DNA of 64,000 nucleotides from Comamonas odontotermitis (GTDB lineage: Bacteria > Pseudomonadota > Gammaproteobacteria > Burkholderiales > Burkholderiaceae_C), in the NCBI RefSeq assembly GCF_020080045.1, contig NZ_CP083451.1, positions 930,001-994,000 on the forward strand, in the 5' to 3' direction. Below are positions 1 to 7,473 of this stretch, piece by piece (position 1 is the stretch's first letter; the number at the start of each line of letters is the position of its first letter). The notes below the pieces were generated by a model that saw only the letters and a list, made by a program, of their open reading frames with translations, did no database searches and was not told where the DNA came from. The translations under genes were made by a program, and so were the position numbers.

Positions 1-1245
1 GAAGCGCTTGGTCAGGAAGCCTGCAGCGCGGCTGGCAATGTTCACGTACTTGCCGATCAGGTCGGAGTTGACGCGCAGCATGAAGTCTTCGGGGTTGAAG
101 TCGATGTCTTCATTGCGACCATTGAGCTTGGCGCCCAGGTAGTAGCGCAGCCACTCGGGGTTCATCTGCAGGCTCAAATACTTGAGTGGATCGAGGCCGG
201 TGCCCCGGCTCTTGCTCATCTTCTCGCCGTTGTTGACGGTCATGAATCCGTGCACGCAGATCCTGGTCGGCGTCTTGCGGCCGCTGAACTTGAGCATGGC
301 GGGCCAGAACAGCGTGTGGAAGGTGATGATGTCCTTGCCAATGAAGTGGTACTGCTCCAGATCAGGGTCAGCCATGTAGGCGTCGTAGTCTTCGCCCCGC
401 TGGTTCAGAAGGTTCTTGAGCGAGGCGAGGTAGCCCACGGGCGCGTCCAACCACACATAGAAGTACTTGCCGGGTGCATCGGGAATCTCGATGCCGAAGT
501 AAGGTGCATCGCGGCTGATGTCCCAGTCGTCCAGGCCTTCGCTGGTCGTGCCGTCCGGATTGGTGCGCACGCCGAACCATTCCTTGATCTTGGCGGCCAC
601 CTCGGGCTGCACATGCTGGCCGTCCTGCGTCCATTCGGTCAGGAACGCAACGGCGCGCGGGTCGGAGAGCTTGAAGAAGAAATGCTCAGAGCTCTTCATT
701 ACGGGCTTGGCGCCCGAGAGTGCGGAGTAGGGGTTGATCAGGTCGGTGGGCGCATAGACCGAGCTGCAGACCTCGCAGTTGTCGCCGTACTGGTCCTTGG
801 CATGGCAGCGCGGGCACTCGCCCTTGATGAAGCGGTCGGGCAGGAACATGTTCTTCTCGGGGTCGAAGAACTGCTCGATGGTGCGCGTCTCGATGAACCC
901 GGCCTTCTTCAGGTCGAGGTAGATCTGCTTGGACAGCTCGTGGTTTTCGGGGCTGTCGGTGTTGCTCCAGTTGTCGAAGGCGATGTGAAAACCGTCGAGA
1001 TACTGCTTGCGGCCGGCGGCGATGTCGGCCACGAACTGCTGGGGCGTCTTGCCCGCCTTTTCAGCGGCAATCATGATGGGAGCGCCATGGGCGTCATCGG
1101 CCCCGACAAAGTTGACCGCATTGCCCTGCATTCGTTGCGCACGCACCCAGGTGTCGGCCTGGATGTACTCCATGATGTGGCCGATGTGGAAGTTGCCGTT
1201 GGCGTACGGCAGGGCGGTGGTGACGAAGAGCTTTCGTTGAGACAT
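1..1245 (-). CDS. metG: Methionyl-tRNA synthetase (C-terminal part beyond left edge)
   Basis: Charges methionine onto tRNA-Met in the cytoplasm. The first 415 codons are present; the remainder, including the end of the anticodon-binding region, runs off the window. HIGH lies at residues 20-23. A zinc knuckle of CPRC (144-147) and CEVC (157-160) places it in the zinc-containing E. coli-like class. KMSKS lies at 342-346. The ATG at 1245 was chosen because the protein then opens with the family-typical [17 protein letters not shown]. The next gene on the same strand begins 168 bp upstream. In many beta-proteobacteria metG neighbours mrp, which lies 4 kb away here. Identity is secure; only the truncation is a limit. 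Confidence 0.97.
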   Translation of the reverse strand, partial: MSQRKLFVTTALPYANGNFHIGHIMEYIQADTWVRAQRMQGNAVNFVGADDAHGAPIMIAAEKAGKTPQQFVADIAAGRKQYLDGFHIAFDNWSNTDSPENHELSKQIYLDLKKAGFIETRTIEQFFDPEKNMFLPDRFIKGECPRCHAKDQYGDNCEVCSSVYAPTDLINPYSALSGAKPVMKSSEHFFFKLSDPRAVAFLTEWTQDGQHVQPEVAAKIKEWFGVRTNPDGTTSEGLDDWDISRDAPYFGIEIPDAPGKYFYVWLDAPVGYLASLKNLLNQRGEDYDAYMADPDLEQYHFIGKDIITFHTLFWPAMLKFSGRKTPTRICVHGFMTVNNGEKMSKSRGTGLDPLKYLSLQMNPEWLRYYLGAKLNGRNEDIDFNPEDFMLRVNSDLIGKYVNIASRAAGFLTKRF

Positions 1246-1297
1246 AGGGTTGCGGAACTTTCTGATCACTGAGAGGCACGCGGCGAAGGCCGGGCAC

Positions 1298-1358
1298 CGG
1301 TTCTGGCCATGTGAACGGCGAACAAGCGCCGCCTGCGCCCGACGGCGCACCAGAACCG
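1298..1358. repeat. Separated inverted repeat upstream of metG
   Basis: CGGTTCTGG (1298-1306) and CCAGAACCG (1350-1358) form a perfect 9-bp inverted repeat with a 43-nt GC-rich spacer, in the leader region between the TlpA-like gene and metG. It could be an RNA stem in the metG leader or chance. I see no T-box or SAM-riboswitch layout. Confidence 0.3.
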
Positions 1359-1413
1359 AGGGATTTTAGGCGTTTGTGGTGCCGGGGGGGATTCCTGCGG
1401 TTAAGAAAGGCGA

Positions 1414-1983
1414 CTAGCCCTGCAAAACCGCAGCCAGCTGTGCCTGGGCACGGGCGCCCAACCAGTCGATTTCACCCACGTGCCAGAGGCGGATCTGGCC
1501 TTGGGCATCGAGCACGAAGCTGGTCGGCAGGGCAATGCCGCCCCAGGCGGGCAACTGCGTCTGGCTGCGGTCGAGCAGCACATCGCCATGAAAAGGCACG
1601 GTTTGTAGAAACTGCAGCACGCGCGCAGGCATTTCGCCGTGGTTGACGGCCAGCACGCGCAGCCCTTGGGGGCGGTACTTTTCCAGCAAACGGTTGAACT
1701 GCGCCATCTCCAGGCGGCAGGGCGCGCAGTAGCTGGCCCAGAAGTTCAGGATGAGCGGCGCTCCTGCATAGCTGGCCAGGCTGCGCAACTGGCCGTCCAG
1801 GGCCAGCGCCTTCAGCTCCGGCCTGGCCTTGCCAGGGGGCCAGGGGGTCAATTGGCCTACTGCACGCGGGTCCAGATCCTGCGCCGCCTGCACCTGGCGG
1901 CCCACCAGTGTGGCCGAGAGCCAGGCAGCAGCGCCGCCCAGTTGCTGCAGGCAGCGGCGGCGGTGCAGCAGGGCGGGAGCCAT
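1414..1983 (-). CDS. TlpA-like thioredoxin-fold thiol-disulfide protein
   Basis: A 189-residue predicted exported redoxin. A basic N-terminus (HRRR) and hydrophobic stretch to about residue 34 resemble a signal peptide or anchor. The thioredoxin-fold active site WASYCAPC has Cys86 and Cys89, and the cis-Pro region reads LPTSFVLD. The family (TlpA/ResA/AhpC-TSA) reduces or exchanges disulfides in periplasmic proteins, often in cytochrome c maturation. The ATG at 1983 lies 4 nt after the stop of the transglutaminase-like gene upstream, so the two are almost certainly co-transcribed. No cytochrome-maturation genes are nearby, so its client is unknown; the partner transglutaminase-like protein is a candidate. 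Confidence 0.88.
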   Translation of the reverse strand: MAPALLHRRRCLQQLGGAAAWLSATLVGRQVQAAQDLDPRAVGQLTPWPPGKARPELKALALDGQLRSLASYAGAPLILNFWASYCAPCRLEMAQFNRLLEKYRPQGLRVLAVNHGEMPARVLQFLQTVPFHGDVLLDRSQTQLPAWGGIALPTSFVLDAQGQIRLWHVGEIDWLGARAQAQLAAVLQG

Positions 1984-1987
1984 GGCC

Positions 1988-3079
1988 TCAGGCCAGTTTG
2001 GCGGAGGTGATGCGGTAGGCGAAATGCGCGGGGTCCAGGCTGTCCAGGCGCCCCTGGGCCGTTTCACCCTGCGGGTACATGAAGAAATCCACGGTCTTGC
2101 CAGCGCCGGGCAGGCGCACATCGGCTGCCGTGTTGTAGGCCATCCAGTTGCCTTCCCAGCCGCCAAACAGCATGGCGCGGGCGGCGCGTACCTTGGGGGC
2201 ATCCTTCGGCAGGCCACCGGGCTGTTCTTCCAGTGCAACCTTGGCCACATCGGCAGGGTCAACAGGAATCCATCCATAGCCATCGGCGTAGAACTCGGCG
2301 CGGCAGTGCTGGGCCTTGGAGATGTCGCCGCTCTTGCCCAGGCTCTTGAAGCCGTGCACCGAGTCGTCGACGCGCACGCCATACACATCACGGGCAGGCA
2401 CGCCACTGGCGCGCGAGAGGGCCGTGAACAGGCCGTTGAGGTCGGCGCACTTGCCCGACAGATTGCCGCTGGTCAAGGTGTAGCGCACATCACCGGTACC
2501 ACAGCCGGCCACCGAGCCGTCGCGGGTGCAGTTGGCCACCATCCAGTCATAAATAGCGCGGGCCTTGCCAATGGCATCCTGCGGCTTGCCTGCTTCGGCC
2601 TGGATTTTGTCGGCTGTCTCTTTCACGATGCCATCCAGTGGTGCCAGCGATGTGGGCTGCAGGTAGGGGCGCAGTTGTGCTGTAGGCAGCTTGCGGGCGG
2701 TACCGGCAGCGCCCAGGTCGGTGGCACGGTCCAGCACGGCGATGCGGCTCTTGACTTCTACCGTGTGGGCGCTGCTGGCGTCTGCCCACTGCACGGCAAT
2801 CATGCGGACATCGGTGCCGGGCACGGCAAACAGCTCGGCCTTGGTAGCACCGGGGGCGCTGAAGGACACATCCAGGGTGCGCTGGTAGCCCGGCAGTTCG
2901 GCGGCGGGTACCGGAATCCAGACCTTGGACTGCGCGGTTTTTTCACTCAGGTCGACCAAGGTGGTGACTTCGAACTGGCGCCAGTTGGCCGCCGCAGCGG
3001 GAATGGCTGCAAAGACGGAGCCGAAGCTGCCTGCAGATGCAGCGATGCTGGAGAGTTGGAGAAAGTGGCGACGTTGCAT
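1988..3079 (-). CDS. Tat-exported transglutaminase-like cysteine protein
   Basis: A 363-residue protein starting MQRRHFLQLSS, a twin-arginine-type signal, with an alanine-rich cleavage region near residue 32. The C-terminal half is a transglutaminase-like (papain-fold) domain with a visible triad: Cys211 in GKCADLNG, His258 in AQHCRAEFY and Asp274 in PVDPAD. Bacterial members are usually peptidases or amidases of unknown substrate. The ATG at 3079 was preferred over a longer in-frame extension because it places the Tat motif at the N-terminus. The TlpA-like gene follows after 4 nt. A Tat substrate folded before export and paired with a thiol oxidoreductase suggests that the active cysteine needs redox protection in the periplasm (inference). 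Confidence 0.85.
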   Translation of the reverse strand: MQRRHFLQLSSIAASAGSFGSVFAAIPAAAANWRQFEVTTLVDLSEKTAQSKVWIPVPAAELPGYQRTLDVSFSAPGATKAELFAVPGTDVRMIAVQWADASSAHTVEVKSRIAVLDRATDLGAAGTARKLPTAQLRPYLQPTSLAPLDGIVKETADKIQAEAGKPQDAIGKARAIYDWMVANCTRDGSVAGCGTGDVRYTLTSGNLSGKCADLNGLFTALSRASGVPARDVYGVRVDDSVHGFKSLGKSGDISKAQHCRAEFYADGYGWIPVDPADVAKVALEEQPGGLPKDAPKVRAARAMLFGGWEGNWMAYNTAADVRLPGAGKTVDFFMYPQGETAQGRLDSLDPAHFAYRITSAKLA

Positions 3080-3256
3080 GATAACCCCTTGCAAAAATAG
3101 GTGGGCTTGCAAGGCTGCAACGTAGCTGGCGGCGCAATCACGCGCACGAACGGCGCACGCTATGCGCAGAGGATTCACAGACGGCACCGCAGGACCTGCA
3201 AGAGACGGCTTATCGTAACAGGTCTGCCTGGCTGCCACCTGGTTGTGAGTGGTTCC

Positions 3257-4474
3257 TCAGCGCCGGCTGGGCCAGTCGAAAAAGGCGCGCACCTCCTCCT
3301 GGCGCGCCATGGTGTCGGCGCGCCCCAGCGCGATCAGCGCGCGTGTGTAGCCGGGCTCGAACAGCAAATAGCTGGCCAGTGCTGCGCTGCCGATGCTGTG
3401 GTTGTGTACGGAGACGCCCATGGCCCCCAAGAGCGCGCGTACCGGGGTAGGAAGCTCTTGCAGGTGGGCCAGCGCGATGGCGTCCAGCGACTGCGAAGGC
3501 GTGAAGACCAGCAGATCCACGGGCCGCAATGCGCTGCGTGCCTGCTCCAGTGGCGGAATCAGGCTGAGGGTGTGGTTGATGCGCTGGGCCCGCTCCACGT
3601 CCAGTGAAAGGGCATCCAGAAAGATGGTGGACAGGGCGTGGCCTGCCACCTGTGCCAGGCTGGGAAAGGGCGGGTGCTCGCCTTGTGGCAGGTTCACCAC
3701 TTCGTGCGAACGGCCTACGCCCACCACCACGATGCGTTGGGCGCCAAGGTGTACCGCAGGCGCCAGTGGGGCAGTCTGGCGCATGGCGCCGTCGCCCAGG
3801 TAGTTGTATTGGCCGCGCACGTCCAGCTCGGTGGGCGGAAAGATGAATGGAATGGATGACGATGCCATCAGGTGCTGGTGTGTGATGCGGTCCTGGATGG
3901 CGCGGCGCTGCAGGCGCGACCAGCCGGGCACATGCGGGCCGGTCTCGTAGAAGGTGATGTGCTCTCCCGTGGTGTAGCTGGAGGCGGTGATGGCAAGGGC
4001 CGCCAACTGACCGTTGTGCAGCAGGTGTGGGATTTTTTCGAGCGGCAGCTCGGCCTGCAGCAATTGCAGCAGCGGCGTGTTGTCCAGCAGCGAGCGCGGC
4101 TTGCTGTGGTGCCAGCGGGTCAGCGCCCACCCCAGGGTCAGCAGGCTGAGCCAGCGCGCGCCGCTGCGCGCAACACCAAAGGCATCGGCGCGGTAGACCT
4201 GGCTGGTCGAGAAATTGCGCCATACGCGCGAGAGGCGCTGCACGGCCCGGTCGAAGTGGTCGGCGCCGCAGGCGAGGCCTGCGGCATTGATGGCCCCGGC
4301 AGATGTGCCCACCGCAATCGGGAAGGGGGTGGGCGCATGGTCCTCCCCGGCGTTTTGCCGCAGGCGCGACAAGGCCTGGAGCACTCCCACCTGATAAGCG
4401 GCTCGGGCGCCGCCGCCAGACAGGACAATCGCGGTGAGGGCGTCATGCGGACTGTGGTGCAATGCGGTCGACAT
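3257..4474 (-). CDS. Patatin-like phospholipase
   Basis: A 405-residue patatin-fold serine lipase/acyl hydrolase. The oxyanion loop reads SGGGARAAYQVGVL (residues 19-32), with Ala where many members have Gly. The nucleophile elbow is GTSAG with Ser58, and the dyad aspartate is Asp228 in LGDGAMRQ. There is no signal peptide, as usual for cytosolic or membrane-associated bacterial patatins, which act on phospholipids or membrane acyl chains. The ATG at 4474 starts just ahead of the catalytic domain; longer in-frame starts are possible. It is transcribed away from the Mrr-like gene's terminator and appears monocistronic. Confidence 0.9.
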   Translation of the reverse strand: MSTALHHSPHDALTAIVLSGGGARAAYQVGVLQALSRLRQNAGEDHAPTPFPIAVGTSAGAINAAGLACGADHFDRAVQRLSRVWRNFSTSQVYRADAFGVARSGARWLSLLTLGWALTRWHHSKPRSLLDNTPLLQLLQAELPLEKIPHLLHNGQLAALAITASSYTTGEHITFYETGPHVPGWSRLQRRAIQDRITHQHLMASSSIPFIFPPTELDVRGQYNYLGDGAMRQTAPLAPAVHLGAQRIVVVGVGRSHEVVNLPQGEHPPFPSLAQVAGHALSTIFLDALSLDVERAQRINHTLSLIPPLEQARSALRPVDLLVFTPSQSLDAIALAHLQELPTPVRALLGAMGVSVHNHSIGSAALASYLLFEPGYTRALIALGRADTMARQEEVRAFFDWPSRR

Positions 4475-4560
4475 GGCGCCACGATAGCCGAAGTGCGAGA
4501 GCGGTGCTGGCAAGCACTGTCTTTTAGGTGCACCGGCTGATACAACTGCGGTCCTGGAGT

Positions 4561-4588
4561 AAAAAAACGCCTCTGGTTGAGGCGTTTT
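4561..4588 (-). terminator. Rho-independent terminator after the Mrr-like gene
   Basis: A perfect 10-bp stem (AAAACGCCTC at 4564-4573, GAGGCGTTTT at 4579-4588) with a 5-nt loop. Read on the minus strand it ends in seven or more U residues. It lies 16 bp beyond the stop of the gene at 4605-5201 and ahead of the patatin gene. Confidence 0.85.
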
Positions 4589-4604
4589 GAAGTGCATGCA
4601 ATGG

Positions 4605-5201
4605 CTAGGGTCGGGACGCTTTATGCAAAAGTGCCGCAAGATCGTTGTTCTGTAGCACGGTAATTTTTTGATCACGCGCAAACAAGCGTGCGTTTTCACT
4701 CAAATTGCCCTGCAGCAAAACGTATGCGCAGGAGGCATCTGCCTTTTGGGCGGCATCGTGCAGGGCGCGCAGGGGCTCGATGCCGTGCACACCGGCTTTG
4801 CTGCGTTTGGTTTGTACCAGGGTCAGTTGGCCATTGCGAGCGAGCTGAATGTCGGCATCGGCCTGCTGGCGCGTGGTGACGGTATAGCCTTCCGCCTGCC
4901 AGGCGCGCGTGAGCCAGGCCTGAAGGTCACGAGCAGGCAGGCTGGCGGCCTGGGCCAGCAGGGCCTCTGTAGCTGCGCTGCTGGGGGCGTTCCACTGCCG
5001 TTTGGCAGCCATGGCGCCGATCACGAAGAATGGCAGGCTGCCGGCAGCGCCTACAAATCGGATGTCCTTGGGCAGCAGCGCCAGGCACAGCAACACGATG
5101 ATGGCCCCCACCACCACACTGATCCACCACGACGAACGCAGCAAAATCGCAAATACGGAGTTTTCGGCCATCTTCAGTTTCACGGGTGCAGCTCTTTCCA
5201 T
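4605..5201 (-). CDS. Membrane-anchored Mrr-like restriction endonuclease-fold protein
   Basis: A 198-residue protein with two hydrophobic helices (about 23-43 and 49-64), then a PD-(D/E)XK-type domain of the Mrr/restriction-endonuclease-like family. The domain shows a predicted helix DLQAWLTRAW, EGYTVTTRQQADADIQL with Asp115/Asp117, and the QTK motif at 130-132 (LVQTKRSKAG). Such domains bind or cut DNA and often hang from the membrane in bacteria, but their targets are mostly unknown. No methyltransferase or other restriction gene is nearby, so it is not an ordinary restriction-modification pair. An in-frame ATG at 5171 is an alternative start. It is divergent from mrp and ends in a strong terminator. 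Confidence 0.78.
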   Translation of the reverse strand: MERAAPVKLKMAENSVFAILLRSSWWISVVVGAIIVLLCLALLPKDIRFVGAAGSLPFFVIGAMAAKRQWNAPSSAATEALLAQAASLPARDLQAWLTRAWQAEGYTVTTRQQADADIQLARNGQLTLVQTKRSKAGVHGIEPLRALHDAAQKADASCAYVLLQGNLSENARLFARDQKITVLQNNDLAALLHKASRP

Positions 5202-5291
5202 TCACAGACAGTGGTTTTCCGCACGGGCGGGCGAGGCTGTGATTGTCGCTGCTTAGCTATACTGATTGCTGTTTCAGGAATAGAAATTACG

Positions 5292-6383
5292 ATGGCAGTT
5301 ACACAACAGGCGCTGCTGGCCGCTTTGGCCAGTGTGCAGGATCCGCAAACAGGCAAGGATTTGGTGGCCACGCGCGCTGTGCGCAATGTGCAGATTGAGG
5401 GCGGCGATGTGGCTTTTGATGTGGAATTGGGCTATCCCGCGCAAACCCTGTTTGCCGGTCTGCGCACCCGGCTGATTGCCGCTGCCCGGTCCGTGGAAGG
5501 TGTCGAGAACGTCTCCGTCTCGATCTCCAGCAAGGTGGTGGCGCATGCTGCGCAGCGTGGCGTGCCGCTGCTGCCCGGGGTCAAAAACATCATCGCAGTC
5601 GCATCGGGCAAGGGTGGCGTGGGCAAAAGCACCACCACCGCCAACCTGGCGTTGGCGCTCGCAGCCGAAGGCGCGCGGGTGGGCGTTCTCGATGCCGACA
5701 TCTACGGCCCCAGCCAGACAATGATGCTGGGCGTATCGGGCAAGCCCGAGAGCACCGATGGCAAGACCATGGAGCCCAAGCTGAACCACGGCGTGCAGGT
5801 CATGTCGATCGGCCTGCTGGTGGACCAGGACCAGGCCATGATCTGGCGCGGCCCAATGGCTGTGCAGGCGCTGGAGCAGATGCTGCGCCAGACCAACTGG
5901 AACGATCTGGACTATCTGCTGATCGATCTGCCACCCGGTACCGGCGATATCCAGCTGACCCTGAGCCAGCGTGTGCCGGTGACGGGCGCCGTCATCGTCA
6001 CCACGCCGCAGGACATTGCCTTGCTCGATGCGAAGAAGGGCATCAAGATGTTCGAGAAGGTGGGCGTGCCCATTCTCGGCGTGATCGAGAACATGGCCAT
6101 GCATGTCTGCAGCCATTGCGGCCATGTGGAACATATTTTTGGCGCCGATGGCGGCAAAAATATGGCGGCAGACTTCCAGCTCGATTACCTGGGCGCACTG
6201 CCGCTGTCGCTGCAGATCCGCGAGCAGGCTGACAGCGGAACGCCGACCGTGGTGGCGGCGCCCACCAGTGAGGCAGCCGGCATCTACCGCCAGGTGGCAC
6301 GCAGCATTGCCGTCAAGATTGCGCAACAGGCCAAGGACTTTTCCAGCAAGTTCCCCACCATCACCGTCAGCAGCAATACCTGA
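5292..6383 (+). CDS. mrp: Mrp/ApbC iron-sulfur cluster carrier P-loop ATPase
   Basis: A 363-residue ParA/MinD-type ATPase that carries and delivers Fe-S clusters. An N-terminal DUF59/MIP18-like domain (about 5-85) precedes the deviant Walker A GKGGVGKS (106-113). The cluster-binding CxxC is Cys273-x-x-Cys276 (CSHCGH). The length matches typical Mrp. The ATG at 5292 gives the conserved N-terminus; the frame is open further upstream but that part overlaps the divergent Mrr-like gene. Its stop overlaps the start of the LysR gene by one base (TGATG), so the two are translationally linked. A -10-like TATACT lies at 5258-5263. Confidence 0.96.
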   Translation: MAVTQQALLAALASVQDPQTGKDLVATRAVRNVQIEGGDVAFDVELGYPAQTLFAGLRTRLIAAARSVEGVENVSVSISSKVVAHAAQRGVPLLPGVKNIIAVASGKGGVGKSTTTANLALALAAEGARVGVLDADIYGPSQTMMLGVSGKPESTDGKTMEPKLNHGVQVMSIGLLVDQDQAMIWRGPMAVQALEQMLRQTNWNDLDYLLIDLPPGTGDIQLTLSQRVPVTGAVIVTTPQDIALLDAKKGIKMFEKVGVPILGVIENMAMHVCSHCGHVEHIFGADGGKNMAADFQLDYLGALPLSLQIREQADSGTPTVVAAPTSEAAGIYRQVARSIAVKIAQQAKDFSSKFPTITVSSNT

Positions 6384-7321
6384 TGAACCTTCTGGCGGCC
6401 ATGCGCTATCTGGCTGCGCTCAACGCGCATGGCCATTTTGCGCGGGCGGCCGAGGCCTGCCACATCACGCAGCCCGCGCTGTCCAACGCGCTGCGTGCGC
6501 TGGAGCAGGAGTTTGGTGTGGCGATCGTCCGCCGTGGTCGTGTCTTTGCCGGGCTGACGCCCCAAGGCGAGCAGGTGTTGCAGACCGGGCTCGATATGCT
6601 ACAAAAAGAAGAGCTGCTGCGGCAGTCCTTGAGTGCGCAGGCGGGGCACTTGCAAGGCCTCCTGCGCATGGCAGCGGTACCCACTGCAATGCCCATGCTG
6701 GTGCGCTTTGCCACCATGCTGCGCAGCCAGCACCCGGGCGTGTTGCCGGTGCTGCATTCGATGAGTTCGCCAGATATCGAGCGAGGGCTGGAAGCGCTGA
6801 GCCTGGATCTGGCGCTGGGCTACAGCGACCGCATCAGCAGCCCGCGTACCCAGTGCCTGCCGCAATACCAGGAGCACTATTACCTGCTGCGCAGGCTGGA
6901 TGGCGATCAGGTTGGCCTGCACTGGGATGAGTCCATGCCCTGGGCGCAGGCAGGCCAGCAGGCGCTGTGCCTGTTGACCCCCGACATGCATAACCGGCAG
7001 ATCGTGCAGCGCGCATTTGCCACCGTGGGTGTGCAGCCGCACCCGGTACTGGAGACCAATTCTGTGCAGGCGCTGCTGCAGGCGGTGCTGGAAGGCGGGC
7101 TGGCCAGCATTGTGCCGGGAGCCGTACTGGCCACGGTGCGCCACATGCCTGGTGTGCATGCTGCACCGCTGGTAGAGCCCGTGGTGCACAGCGAGGTCGC
7201 TTTCATCTACCAGCAGGCCCAGGTGGCGATGCCTGCTTTGCAGGCCGCGCTGGCGCTGATGGCACTGCCAGCCTGGCACACGCTGTGCCAGCACCATGCG
7301 GGCGCATTGCAACATTCTTGA
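6383..7321 (+). CDS. LysR-family transcriptional regulator
   Basis: A 312-residue LysR-type regulator: an N-terminal winged helix (about 5-63; FARAAEACHITQPALSNALRALE) and a C-terminal effector-binding domain. Its ATG overlaps the mrp stop by one base, an unusual partner for a Fe-S carrier. The next gene downstream in the same direction is the YdeP-like molybdoenzyme, about 150 bp away, which is a plausible target. LysR genes more often lie divergent to their targets, so autoregulation through the mrp promoter is also possible. The ligand is unknown. Confidence 0.93.
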   Translation: MNLLAAMRYLAALNAHGHFARAAEACHITQPALSNALRALEQEFGVAIVRRGRVFAGLTPQGEQVLQTGLDMLQKEELLRQSLSAQAGHLQGLLRMAAVPTAMPMLVRFATMLRSQHPGVLPVLHSMSSPDIERGLEALSLDLALGYSDRISSPRTQCLPQYQEHYYLLRRLDGDQVGLHWDESMPWAQAGQQALCLLTPDMHNRQIVQRAFATVGVQPHPVLETNSVQALLQAVLEGGLASIVPGAVLATVRHMPGVHAAPLVEPVVHSEVAFIYQQAQVAMPALQAALALMALPAWHTLCQHHAGALQHS

Positions 7322-7328
7322 GGAAATC

Positions 7329-7365
7329 GGCCGCAGGTGCTTATCCATAAAGCGCTGGTAGCTCA
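7329..7365. repeat. Dispersed ATAGC/GCGC palindromic repeat, copy 1
   Basis: An imperfect inverted repeat GGTGCTT-ATCCATA-AAGCGCTGGTAGC directly after the LysR stop, followed by CATTTTTAT. It shares the AAGCGCTGG core with copies at 14211, 47198 and 63321, and probably also acts as a terminator for mrp-lysR. Confidence 0.6.
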
Positions 7366-7402
7366 CATTTTTATATTGAATGTCGGCATTGCAATAAAAA
7401 AT

Positions 7403-7416
7403 TTGACCGTGGTCAA
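7403..7416. promoter_or_regulatory. Fnr/Anr-type box upstream of the YdeP-like gene
   Basis: TTGACCGTGGTCAA matches the Fnr/Anr/FixK consensus TTGAY-N4-RTCAA at all ten specified positions. It lies about 57 bp upstream of the YdeP-like start, a suitable place to activate it when oxygen is low. No Fnr gene is in the window, so the regulator is inferred. Confidence 0.6.
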
Positions 7417-7473
7417 GCCTGCGGCTGAAATGCGAGCATTCATTTGCCGATCTCGTTCGGCGGGATGTCTGCC

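Noticed and set aside
1246..1413. T-box or SAM riboswitch before metG
   Set aside because: There is only one separated 9-bp inverted repeat. No T-box or SAM-binding core is visible, and such elements are not expected for metG in this group.
4605..5201. Classical restriction-modification system
   Set aside because: No methyltransferase or specificity gene is near, and the protein is membrane-anchored.
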